Source: UBA4951 sp963652335
Lineage (GTDB): Bacteria > Bacillota_I > Bacilli_A > RFN20 > CAG-826
Direction: 5' to 3'
Assembly (NCBI GenBank): GCA_963652335.1
Contig: CAVJSS010000022.1
Span: forward strand, 1-9,477
DNA: 9,477 bases
Part shown: positions 1-6,464 of the stretch, in pieces
Layout of the letters: each line of letters starts with the position of its first letter
Position numbering within the stretch: the stretch's first letter is position 1
The notes under the pieces: model-generated
Databases searched by the model: none
Told to the model about the DNA's origin: nothing
The model's input: only the letters and a program-made list of their open reading frames with translations
Program-made: the position numbers and the translations under genes

Positions 1-4
1 ACGG

Positions 5-47
5 AAAATGCCATGTCTCGCCGCTCTAATGCGGCAAAACATGGCAT
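5..47 (-). terminator. Terminator-like hairpin downstream of the ATPase pseudogene
   Basis: The arms ATGCCATGT (8-16) and ACATGGCAT (39-47) are perfectly complementary. Inside them GCCGC (20-24) pairs with GCGGC (31-35), giving a two-part stem of 14 pairs with a 6-base loop and a small internal loop. Read on the minus strand the stem is followed by three more T residues (7 to 5), and it lies about 60 bases after the stop of the pseudogene. There is no T run on the plus-strand side. A weak intrinsic terminator for the minus strand is the simplest reading; a dispersed palindromic repeat is an alternative, since the T tract is short. Confidence 0.45.
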
Positions 48-107
48 ATAGTGATCGAAAACCGGCAAAAACTCTAATTCTATATAGTCCTATTGGTTGG
101 GAAAATA

Positions 108-984
108 TTAATTAAACGATTCTACAAGACTAAGCAGCCAGTCAATCATATTGCAATGAAAAATGCCGTTATCATCATAAAAACTATATGACACATCCAT
201 GCAGATGATAATCTTTTTGAAAAAATCCTTGGTAAGAATCGAAGAAGCCGACTCCGAAGATTCCTTATTATTGGTATTTATCCTAAAAGCGGCCTGAATA
301 TAGATTTTTCTATCAGCATCATTCACCACGAAATCGATTTCTCTTTGGACTTTGTTTTCGCCTCTACGGTCACAAACTATGCCGACATCGGCGGAATATC
401 CACGTCTCAGCAATTCATTGTAGATAATATTTTCCATAATGTGACCAGGATCATATTGACGATAATTCAATCGCGCGTTTCTGAGCCCGATATCGGTGTA
501 ATAATATTTGTTTGGATACTTAAAATAGGTTTTCCTTTTGACATCGTAACGCTTTGCCATCGAAACGAGAAAGTCTAAAATGCCGCTCATGACATCATCT
601 CGTTTGATCTTATTTCGTTCCACGATATCCTTGATATACAATTTGGTATAAAGATGGGTTAAATAACCTTTTTTCTTTATCGCTCCTTAGCATCAAAAGC
701 CTTGGCATTCCTCCCATAGAGCATATAGATATCGAAAGCTTTGCGCTCATCGCCTCCAATAGCGGAAAAAACTCCGCAAACGAGAGCGCGAACACATGTG
801 TTTGCGTAGCACAGCCGCGAAATTCCGTCGCGATATCTTTTGAAAGCCTCTTGGAATTGCTGCCTGTCACATAAACATCAAGATTTTGCAAGAAGTTCAT
901 AAAGGAACAACGCCAGAAACGGCGTAAGTTTAAGATGAATTCAAACCCAACGATGAATTGAACCTCCCGCCGCTTATTTAACAA
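108..984 (-). pseudogene. Degraded AAA_14/DUF4143 family ATPase
   Basis: The intact family (about 400-450 aa) has an N-terminal P-loop ATPase domain and a C-terminal DUF4143 domain with a nuclease-like fold; its cellular role is poorly known. The remnants appear in family order. First comes REVQFIVGFEFILN, corresponding to the Walker B surroundings, then LDVYVTGSNSKRLS (sensor region), EFRG and LSFAEFF. The reading then moves to another frame for SAIGGDERKAFDIYMLYG, back to GMPRLLMLRSDKEK, and shifts again to YIKDIVERNKIK, KYYYTDIGLRNARLNYRQ, ENIIYNELLRRGY and QREIDFVV. Frame changes therefore map near the A run 766-771, near 709-716, and at the T run 669-674. The N-terminal 80-90 residues with the Walker A motif are absent, and about 50-60 residues usually found between ILDFL and AKRYDVK are deleted in frame. 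With that many independent lesions a sequencing error is not a sufficient explanation. The C-terminal open frame (108-641, 177 aa) could still be translated, but no good start or ribosome binding site is seen. Confidence 0.85.
910..925. repeat. Small GC-rich inverted repeat inside the ATPase pseudogene
   Basis: ACGCC (910-914) and GGCGT (921-925) form a 5-bp stem with a 6-base loop. In the pseudogene reading frame the segment encodes roughly LRRFWRC, seven or eight residues that sit between FILN and SFMNFLQNLDVY. Remembered family members join these two blocks directly, so this may be a short inserted hairpin. The stem is short and the alignment is from memory, so the insertion reading is tentative. 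Confidence 0.3.
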
Positions 985-1016
985 TCATTACGACGAAAGC
1001 TAATTTAAGCAGGGAG

Positions 1017-1070
1017 TCTTTTTCAAGAGGATGCTTTTGGCTCTGAGGAAAGTCCGGATCCATTCTCTTG
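1017..1070 (+). ncRNA. RNase P RNA-like 5' fragment (truncated, probably non-functional)
   Basis: The plus strand reads CTGAGGAAAGTCCGGATCCA at 1043-1062. GAGGAAAGTCC is the near-invariant CR-I/P4 5' strand of bacterial RNase P RNA, and the following GGxTCCA resembles type A molecules such as that of E. coli. Just upstream, CAAGAG (1024-1029) and CTTTTG (1034-1039) can form a 6-bp hairpin with a 4-base loop, where P3 would be expected. The rest of the molecule is missing: the tRNA-His gene begins about 80 bases later, and no P4 3' strand (ACAGAA-type) or specificity domain can be found. If real, this is a relic of a duplicated or transferred rnpB; a functional rnpB would have to be elsewhere. 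Chance similarity is unlikely for a motif of this length but cannot be excluded. Confidence 0.35.
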
Positions 1071-1074
1071 GGTT

Positions 1075-1135
1075 GTCCTAAAATAAAAAATCCCCTTCAT
1101 TTGCTGCCTTTAAGCAAATTTTGGAGGACGTTTTT
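1075..1135 (+). terminator. Composite hairpin before the tRNA-His 3' side
   Basis: GTCCT (1075-1079) pairs with AGGAC (1125-1129). The adjoining AAAAT and ATTTT continue the stem past a GG bulge. An inner stem TTTGCT/AGCAAA (1100-1105/1113-1118) closes a 7-base loop. Five T residues (1131-1135) follow on the plus strand. The shape resembles a weak intrinsic terminator reading rightward, away from the RNase P-like fragment. Few of the pairs are G-C and the structure is long, so terminator activity is uncertain. Confidence 0.3.
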
Positions 1136-1143
1136 AATTAGCA

Positions 1144-1220
1144 TGGGGCGGATAATGGGACTTGAACCCACGAATGACCGGTTCACAGCCGGTTGTGTTA
1201 ACCGCTTCACCATATCCGCC
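1144..1220 (-). tRNA. tRNA-His (GUG anticodon), CCA encoded
   Basis: On the minus strand the acceptor arms GCGGATA and TATCCGC pair over 7 bp. An additional 5' G faces a 3' C, the G-1:C73 pair diagnostic of histidine tRNA. The D arm closes with GTG/CAC. The anticodon arm is ACCGG, loop CTGTGAA, CCGGT, which places GTG at positions 34-36. The T loop reads TTCAAGT. CCA follows directly at 1146-1144, so the 3' end is genome-encoded. The gene lies downstream of and codirectional with the Nudix gene, but appears to have its own promoter. Confidence 0.97.
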
Positions 1221-1235
1221 AGATGATGCCTAGAT

Positions 1236-1264
1236 ATGATATTCTTTTATCCTAGCTATCGCAA
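1236..1264 (-). promoter_or_regulatory. Probable promoter of tRNA-His
   Basis: On the minus strand TTGCGA (1264 to 1259) is followed after exactly 17 bases by TATCAT (1241 to 1236). The predicted start near 1229 lies just upstream of the mature 5' end at 1220. The -35 box is inside the last codons of the Nudix gene. The spacing is ideal, but each hexamer is imperfect against the sigma-70/SigA consensus. Confidence 0.5.
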
Positions 1265-1783
1265 GTTTTTTAATATCGTTTCGACTTCTATCAAAATTCT
1301 ATGTTCACGATTATAGACTAGCTTTGCTAATGGGGTGTTCCGGTGTGTATCGTAAAGCTCTTTCGCTTCATCGATATCGACCCATAAAGTTTTTATGATT
1401 AACTTGTCTCCGTTGGAAACGAAATGAACCGGCTTTTGTTCTCCTTTTCTTTTGCAAAGATAATAATGATTGAGGTTCTTTCTTTTAAGAAGATTGTAGA
1501 AATCGTCTATTTCGCCTATTTCTTGGATTATCTCGACTTCGTACCCAAGCTCTTCGAAGCATTCTCTTTTTATGGCCTCTTCCAGAGTTTCGTTAGGATC
1601 GACTCCACCGCCTGGGGTTTCGTAATAATCCCGAAATCCGAATTCCTCTCCCATCACCCCATATAAATGATGGATGGCGATGTTGTCGTTTTCGTCCAAA
1701 ACGATGGCCCTGACGATATTTCTTATCGTATTAGTTCCTTTATATTCAAATTCTTCGTCCTTCAGCTCAGCCAATAAACGCAT
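1256..1783 (-). CDS. Nudix hydrolase
   Basis: A 175-aa cytoplasmic protein of the Nudix superfamily, which cleaves nucleoside diphosphates linked to another moiety. A complete Nudix box lies at about residues 58-81: GG, then E65, R73-E74, E77-E78 and G80 in the pattern G-x5-E-x7-RExxEExG. The glutamates bind the catalytic Mg2+. A preceding strand, RNIVRAIVLDENDNIAIHH, and the YYETPGGGVD lead-in are typical of the fold. The substrate cannot be told from sequence; house-cleaning or nucleotide-sugar/ADP-ribose type activity is equally possible. No signal peptide is present. The ATG at 1783 has no Shine-Dalgarno sequence, but a TATAAT box lies just upstream, so translation may be leaderless or coupled to the gene ending 18 bases before it at 1802. 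Its 3' end carries the tRNA-His -35 box. Confidence 0.9.
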   Translation of the reverse strand: MRLLAELKDEEFEYKGTNTIRNIVRAIVLDENDNIAIHHLYGVMGEEFGFRDYYETPGGGVDPNETLEEAIKRECFEELGYEVEIIQEIGEIDDFYNLLKRKNLNHYYLCKRKGEQKPVHFVSNGDKLIIKTLWVDIDEAKELYDTHRNTPLAKLVYNREHRILIEVETILKNLR

Positions 1784-1787
1784 ATGG

Positions 1788-1793
1788 ATATTA
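1788..1793 (-). promoter_or_regulatory. Possible -10 box immediately upstream of the Nudix start
   Basis: The minus strand reads GCTATAATATCCATATG, putting a perfect TATAAT only four bases before CATATG. The predicted transcription start falls at or within a few bases of the ATG. A TTAAAA hexamer 17 bases upstream matches the -35 consensus at four of six positions and lies inside the end of the preceding gene. This would give a leaderless or nearly leaderless mRNA, consistent with the absence of a Shine-Dalgarno sequence. An operon with the upstream gene is the alternative. Confidence 0.35.
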
Positions 1794-1801
1794 TAGCTTC
1801 G

Positions 1802-2158
1802 TCACTTGCCTATTTTAACCACTCCTTCTTCTTTGTTTGGGAAAGAGAAGGCCTCTAATTTTTTAAACATCCATCTTTCCTTTTTGTGTATTGTTATGGT
1901 AGTTAGATAAAATCTTCCGTTTTTGAAACAGAGCTTGAAGAATTTGATTTGCTTTTCCTTTTTGGAAACGTAATTGGGATTGGATATGACGTTTTTCATA
2001 CCTTCGATCTTCGATAGATAGGAATTTGGGTATTTCAAAACAATTTCATTCAAAGACTCGCTTAAAAGATAGATGTTTCGATCGTTTTCTTCTTTATACG
2101 GCAAAGATTCCAATATGTTGTTTTTTATCTTCCCTAAACGGAGACAGCCATCATCCAT
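1802..2158 (-). CDS. Small hypothetical protein, possibly PBECR-like
   Basis: A 118-aa protein of unknown function. The start at 2158 (MDDGCLRLGK) is chosen because AGAGGA lies seven bases upstream. An in-frame ATG at 2260 would give 152 aa, but it would run almost into the divergent deaminase start, across that gene's ribosome binding site and -10 box. The protein is lysine-rich and has neither a signal peptide nor a membrane segment. The order of elements, a YPN stretch (about residues 43-45), then VISNPNYVSKKEKQ, a strand FKLCFKNGRFYLTTITI and W-x-FKKLEAF, resembles PBECR-type (phage Barnase/EndoU/ColicinE5-like) nuclease domains, where NP(D/N)Y-(V/I) follows a His-rich helix. The catalytic histidines of that family are not clearly present, so this is a weak structural guess. 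It is followed closely by the Nudix gene. Confidence 0.6.
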   Translation of the reverse strand: MDDGCLRLGKIKNNILESLPYKEENDRNIYLLSESLNEIVLKYPNSYLSKIEGMKNVISNPNYVSKKEKQIKFFKLCFKNGRFYLTTITIHKKERWMFKKLEAFSFPNKEEGVVKIGK

Positions 2159-2262
2159 GATATGTTCCTCTAAATATAGATAGCGGAATGAATGGCTGAT
2201 TTTCTTATTTCTTTTTCTTAACGTTTCCTTGAGTATAATGAAAACACCATTTAGGAGCATTT
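2152..2262. promoter_or_regulatory. Divergent intergenic region with promoter and ribosome binding sites
   Basis: For the plus-strand deaminase gene, a perfect TATAAT lies at 2234-2239, with no convincing -35 box, and AGGAG at 2253-2257 is five bases before the ATG at 2263. The predicted leader is about 17 bases. For the minus-strand small protein, AGAGGA precedes its ATG, and a TATATT (about 2179 to 2174) may be its -10 box. No extended inverted repeat or riboswitch-like structure is seen between the two genes. Confidence 0.55.
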
Positions 2263-3639
2263 ATGAGAATCTTATTCAAAAACGCGGATATCTTATTGCG
2301 CAAAGAAAAAGGATACGAAACCTTGAAAAAAGGATACCTTGGAATAGAAAATGACAAAATAATCCATATTTCGAAAGATGCCCCGAAAGATATGTATGAC
2401 ATAATCAAAGACTATTCTGGCAAGCTATTGATGCCTGGATTGGTGAATGGCCATGGCCATGCGGCCATGACTTTATTAAGAGGAGTCGGTTCTGGACTGC
2501 CTTTGCATGAATGGCTGGAAAACGCCATATTCCCTATCGAAGCCAAGCTCACTCCGAATGATGTCTATGTCGGGACGAAATTGGCTTGCTTGGAAATGAT
2601 AGCAAGCGGAACAACGACTTTCTCGGACATGTATGATTTCCCTTATTCCGTCGCTTTGGCGGTAGCCGAATCGGGAATTAAGGCCAATTGTTGCCGAACT
2701 GGTCTATGTGCTCCGTTTTTGCCGATTTCTTCGCCACGTTTAAAAGAAACGATCTCCGTGGCAGAGACATTATCTGGCAAAATCGAAGTCGATGAAGAGA
2801 TGAAAAGGGAGCTGGAAACCGATATATTCCCGTCTATTTTAAGATCTGCCATCGAAAAAGGCAGAATCAAGGGAGATTTGAGCTATCATTCCGAATATCT
2901 GACCACTGAGGAATTCGTCCAAGGAATATCAAAAGCCAACGAAAAGCTTAATCTGACGATTCAAATGCATGCTTCCGAAACCGAAAAAGAAGTCAATGAA
3001 TGCAAAGAACGGCATAAAGGTTTGTCGCCGATAGAATATTTCAATAAAAACAAGGCATTTGATAACGGCAATGCTTATTTGGCCCACTGCGTCCATGTTT
3101 CGGACAATGACTTGGATATCATGTATAGAACCAAAACATCGCTGATAACGAATCCTTCTTCCAATATGAAATTGGCTTCGGGCTTCGCTCCGATAAGAAA
3201 AGCGTTGGACAAAGGAATCAACGTCGGCTTGGGAACGGATGGATGCGCTTCAAACAACAATCTTGATATGTTTGAGGAAATGCATATTTTATCCTTGATT
3301 CAGGCTGGAATAAGCAATGATCCGACATGTTTATCAACCTCCGAGATAATCGATATGGCTACGATAGGATCCGCCAAAGCCATGCACCGCTACGACATAG
3401 GCAAAATCGAAGTCGGCTATAAAGCCGATATAATCGCTTTGGATTTGAATAAGCCACATTTGATTCCCAATCTAGATAGCGCCTCCCTTATCGTTTATTC
3501 GGCTCATGGAAGCGACGTTACAATGACCATGGCCGATGGGAACATCCTATATGAAAACGGAAAATTCTTATCGCTCAACGAAAAGGAAATTTATAAGGAA
3601 GCGAACGAAATAATCGAACGTCTATACAAAAAAGGATAA
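2263..3639 (+). CDS. mtaD: S-adenosylhomocysteine/5'-methylthioadenosine deaminase-type amidohydrolase
   Basis: A 458-aa zinc-type amidohydrolase of the TrzN/AtzA/MTA-SAH deaminase group. The family deaminates adenosine derivatives such as SAH and MTA, or guanine or triazine relatives, in the cytoplasm. The metal and catalytic set is complete: H64-x-H66 in NGHGHAAMTLLRG, H236 and E239 in MHASETEKEV, H275 in AYLAHCVHVS, and D326 in GLGTDGCASNNNLDMFEEM. By analogy with TM0936 these match the two His, third His, catalytic Glu, catalytic His and Asp ligands. H209 in SYHSEYLTTEE is at the position of the substrate-contact HAxYT block. It is slightly longer than the usual 405-445 aa. The gene stands alone with its own promoter and terminator. 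Exact substrate is inference; SAH/MTA salvage is the most likely role. Confidence 0.88.
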   Translation: MRILFKNADILLRKEKGYETLKKGYLGIENDKIIHISKDAPKDMYDIIKDYSGKLLMPGLVNGHGHAAMTLLRGVGSGLPLHEWLENAIFPIEAKLTPNDVYVGTKLACLEMIASGTTTFSDMYDFPYSVALAVAESGIKANCCRTGLCAPFLPISSPRLKETISVAETLSGKIEVDEEMKRELETDIFPSILRSAIEKGRIKGDLSYHSEYLTTEEFVQGISKANEKLNLTIQMHASETEKEVNECKERHKGLSPIEYFNKNKAFDNGNAYLAHCVHVSDNDLDIMYRTKTSLITNPSSNMKLASGFAPIRKALDKGINVGLGTDGCASNNNLDMFEEMHILSLIQAGISNDPTCLSTSEIIDMATIGSAKAMHRYDIGKIEVGYKADIIALDLNKPHLIPNLDSASLIVYSAHGSDVTMTMADGNILYENGKFLSLNEKEIYKEANEIIERLYKKG

Positions 3640-3641
3640 AG

Positions 3642-3675
3642 AAAAGCCGCCTAAGCTTGATGTCAGGCGGCTTTT
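3642..3675. terminator. Strong bidirectional intrinsic terminator
   Basis: AAAAGCCGCCT (3642-3652) and AGGCGGCTTTT (3665-3675) form an 11-bp stem with a 12-base loop. T residues on the plus strand and A residues turned T on the minus strand give terminator tails both ways. It sits between two convergent genes, the deaminase ending at 3639 and the M13 peptidase ending at 3689, and serves both. Confidence 0.92.
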
Positions 3676-3688
3676 CGATTTATTGATT

Positions 3689-5587
3689 TTACCAAATCAC
3701 CACGCGCTTGCTTGGAGCTAGGTACATTTTGTCTTTGGAAGTGACATGGAATGTCTCATACCACTCGGGGAAATTCCTTGGCTGCATATTGGCGCGAAGG
3801 ATATTCGGAGCATGGACGTCGATTTTAAGAATCAGAGAGAGATATTCCGGTTTTCCTTTCATACACCAAACGCGAGCCCAATTTTTGAAGTATTCTTCAT
3901 AAGATGCTTCTTTGAGTTTCCTCATTAGGTCCAAAGTAACCGCCATGCCACCGTTATCGGCGATGTTTTCGGAGACAATCAAAGTGGCGTTGACTTCTCC
4001 CCAAGGCAATTTGATTCCTTCGAATTCCTTGATCATGGCTTTCGTGCGTTTTTCGAAGTTCTTATGATCTTCTTTGGTCCACCAATTGCTGAGATTGCCT
4101 TTTTCGTCGCAATTGGCGCCGTTATTATCGAAAGCGTGGCTGATTTCGTGGCCGATCACGGCACCGATCCCACCTAGATTCTCGCTTCTTGATTGGTTGA
4201 TGGAATAAAAGGGGGCTTGCAAGATTGCGGCAGGGAAGGTGATGTCGTTGACATAAGGAGAATAACAGGCATTGACCAAATGTCCAGGCATCGCCCATTT
4301 CGAACGATCTACTGGTTCTTTGAGCTTTTTGAAGCTTTCTTCAGCATAAATCCTTCCAAGGGTGGAACATATCGCATAAAGTGAGTCGTTTTCGTTGAAA
4401 TTCAACTTGGAATAAATGTCTCTGATTTTGTCTGGATAGCCCATCTTAAGTTTCATGCAAGAAAGCTTAAGTATGGCTTTTTCTTTGGTTTCGGCGGACA
4501 AGACATCGTTCTCGGCTATTCTCTTTTTGTATTGCTCGACGATTTCTTCAACCATCTCGGTGACGTCTTCTTTGGCTTTTTCACCAAAATACTTTTCTCC
4601 GTAATAAACGCCGATTGGCTCAGAGAAATAGGAACTCGCCAAATTGTAAGCTTGTTTTTCTACCGATTGGATCTTTTTGACGCCTGTCAGAGCGCGGCTA
4701 TAAGAAGAAGACAGTTCGCGGAGTTCTTCGCTCAAAAGATGGCAAGAACCGATCAGTTCTTTGACGTAAGCCCAATGCTTATAAGCTTCGAATGTATTCT
4801 CGCTGAAGACGTTTTTGAAATTTTTGAAATAGCGAGGTTCCGCGACGATTATCACATTAGGTACTTCGTCGAAAAGATCTTTTAGCAAATTGCGCAATTT
4901 GATTGGCTTCATCCATCCGGATAAGGTTCGAACGGAAGTTGGATTATAGGCCTTTGTGTATTCCGACCATTCTTCGGATGATTTGACCAAAGAGGCGATC
5001 AAAGCGTCGAATTCGATCGTGTCTTTGATATACAATTCTTGTTCTTCTTTGCTTAAGCGAGTCTTAGCAAGGATGGAACTGGCCATCTCGCTCCATAAGG
5101 CAATCAATTGATCGTGTTGGGTTTTCATCTCCTCTTTGTAATAAGTCGTATCAGGAAGGATGGTCGAAGGACCACTGACGGCAACGCAATGCTTCTCGGT
5201 GTTTTTCATATCCGGTTCGATGCCGATTGAGAAGGGAAGAAGGATGTTGTTTAGGACGAATTCTTTGAGATTGCGGTTCAAAGAAGAGACATTTTTGAGT
5301 TTTTTGATTTTGTTTAATGTCGGCAAAACGGGCCTTAGGCCTTCTTTTTTGCGGCGTTTGCCATCTTTTGCGACATTATATAATTTGATGGCTTTTTCGA
5401 TATATTCGTTAGGATAGGTGCCATCCTTGCTCATCGTCTCGAATTCATTCATCATGATTTCTTCGACTTCGTCGCGTAGTTTGGCGAATCCTCCGCAAGT
5501 CGGCTTATCATCTGGGATGACGGCGTTTTCCAGCCATTCTCCGTTCACGTAATCGTATAAGTCGTCTTGAATTCTAACTTTTTCCAT
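3689..5587 (-). CDS. pepO: M13 family zinc metallopeptidase (PepO type)
   Basis: A 632-aa endopeptidase of the neprilysin/PepO family, which cuts small peptides. It has no signal peptide or membrane anchor, so it is expected in the cytoplasm like lactococcal PepO. The N-terminal M13_N region opens with DDLYDYVNGEWLENAVIPDD. The catalytic half shows NACYSPYVNDITFPAAILQ-type substrate-binding sequence (439-457), the zinc motif HEISH at 480-484 (H480, E481, H484), and the third ligand E540 with D544 in SENIADNGG. Near the end are D590, H592 and R598 in the IDVHAPNILRAN block. The usual C-terminal tryptophan is present. All key residues are intact and the length is normal. AAGGAGGAA (5603 to 5595) lies seven bases before the ATG, the best ribosome binding site in the window. 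Its start overlaps the end of the EFR1-type gene by 14 bases, so it is the last gene of a three-gene operon, closed by the shared terminator at 3642-3675. Confidence 0.97.
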   Translation of the reverse strand: MEKVRIQDDLYDYVNGEWLENAVIPDDKPTCGGFAKLRDEVEEIMMNEFETMSKDGTYPNEYIEKAIKLYNVAKDGKRRKKEGLRPVLPTLNKIKKLKNVSSLNRNLKEFVLNNILLPFSIGIEPDMKNTEKHCVAVSGPSTILPDTTYYKEEMKTQHDQLIALWSEMASSILAKTRLSKEEQELYIKDTIEFDALIASLVKSSEEWSEYTKAYNPTSVRTLSGWMKPIKLRNLLKDLFDEVPNVIIVAEPRYFKNFKNVFSENTFEAYKHWAYVKELIGSCHLLSEELRELSSSYSRALTGVKKIQSVEKQAYNLASSYFSEPIGVYYGEKYFGEKAKEDVTEMVEEIVEQYKKRIAENDVLSAETKEKAILKLSCMKLKMGYPDKIRDIYSKLNFNENDSLYAICSTLGRIYAEESFKKLKEPVDRSKWAMPGHLVNACYSPYVNDITFPAAILQAPFYSINQSRSENLGGIGAVIGHEISHAFDNNGANCDEKGNLSNWWTKEDHKNFEKRTKAMIKEFEGIKLPWGEVNATLIVSENIADNGGMAVTLDLMRKLKEASYEEYFKNWARVWCMKGKPEYLSLILKIDVHAPNILRANMQPRNFPEWYETFHVTSKDKMYLAPSKRVVIW

Positions 5588-6464
5588 TTGTTATTTCCTC
5601 CTTGTGATTCAAGCGTTTTTCGATGTTTTCAAAATAACGTTCATAGGCCTTTTTACAATAATTCTTATGTTTGTCCTTTTCATTTGGACACCCTGGCTTA
5701 TATGCATAAGGCTTATTGACCTTCCAAGCGTTTAAGATGCCGATGCTTATAGCGGAAGCGGGGCAATTGAACGAACAACGGGTACACATCATGCAACGAT
5801 TGTGGAATTTGAATTTCCCGTTTTTGCATTCGATGTTTTTGACTGGGCAATTCTCGACGCATTTGAAACATTTGATGCATTTTTTCTTATTGACCTTGAA
5901 CAATTTGCCGTTTAGAGGGTAGAAAAGGAATTGGATTTTGATGATCGCGACCGCAATAGGACCCATAAAAGGCCTTTTGAGATGGAATTCCTTGCCTTCG
6001 AACATATATTCTTTGACATCCAACGGAACGATTTTTTCCATTGCGTCATACATTTCAAAAGCCCTCTTTTCGGTATGGCGGAAAATCATATTGTAGCCTA
6101 AGACGTAATGGAATTCGGATTCGAAAAGGAATTTATTTTTCAAAATCCTTTTCAAGGCATCCGCCGAATTGTGGTTAAGGTTTATCGGTTCTCCGGAAAC
6201 CATTGCCAAAAAGTACGGAGTTTTGTTATTCGATGATAGCTTTTTGGCGAATTTTCTAACGATTTTAGGGGCTGAAAAGCCATGAATCGGATAAAAGATG
6301 CCGAATCTGTCGTATTTTGATACGTCGACATCATTTTTATCATTGAAAGATTCGATAGGGAATATGTCGGCTTTGGATCCAAAATCTTCTATAGCTTTCC
6401 GATAATGCTCGACGACCTTTTTGGTATTGTAGGAACCGGTGAAATAAAACAAGGCCGCTATCAT
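5574..6464 (-). CDS. EFR1 family flavodoxin/ferredoxin fusion protein
   Basis: A 296-aa predicted cytoplasmic electron carrier. The N-terminal flavodoxin-like domain (about 1-150) starts MIAALFYFTGSYNTKKV, where FTGSYNT replaces the usual FSGTGNT FMN-phosphate loop, and continues with GIFYPIHGFSAPKIV. The C-terminal part carries two complete [4Fe-4S] motifs, CIKCFKCVENCP (C196, C199, C202, C206) and CMMCTRCSFNCP (C224, C227, C230, C234). This architecture matches EFR1-type ferredoxins of anaerobes; their redox partners are mostly unknown. Two further cysteines lie near the lysine-rich C-terminus. The ATG follows directly after the TAA of the epimerase-like gene, with AAGGA about eight bases upstream inside that gene, which indicates translational coupling. 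It probably exchanges electrons with the NAD(P)-binding protein encoded upstream, but that is inference from the operon. Confidence 0.92.
   Translation of the reverse strand: MIAALFYFTGSYNTKKVVEHYRKAIEDFGSKADIFPIESFNDKNDVDVSKYDRFGIFYPIHGFSAPKIVRKFAKKLSSNNKTPYFLAMVSGEPINLNHNSADALKRILKNKFLFESEFHYVLGYNMIFRHTEKRAFEMYDAMEKIVPLDVKEYMFEGKEFHLKRPFMGPIAVAIIKIQFLFYPLNGKLFKVNKKKCIKCFKCVENCPVKNIECKNGKFKFHNRCMMCTRCSFNCPASAISIGILNAWKVNKPYAYKPGCPNEKDKHKNYCKKAYERYFENIEKRLNHKEEITNGKS

Noticed and set aside
345..578. A plus-strand open frame across the ATPase pseudogene
   Set aside because: The opposite strand carries recognisable DUF4143 motifs; this frame has none.
1017..1140. A complete functional RNase P RNA gene
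   Set aside because: Only the 5' core motif is present; the specificity domain, P4 3' strand and sufficient length are missing.
1802..2260. A longer 152-aa version of the small minus-strand protein starting at 2260
   Set aside because: It would overlap the divergent gene's promoter and ribosome binding site and lacks its own; the start at 2158 has AGAGGA seven bases upstream.
4532..4885. A 117-codon plus-strand open frame inside the peptidase gene
   Set aside because: It is antisense to an intact M13 peptidase, has no ribosome binding site and no recognisable domain.
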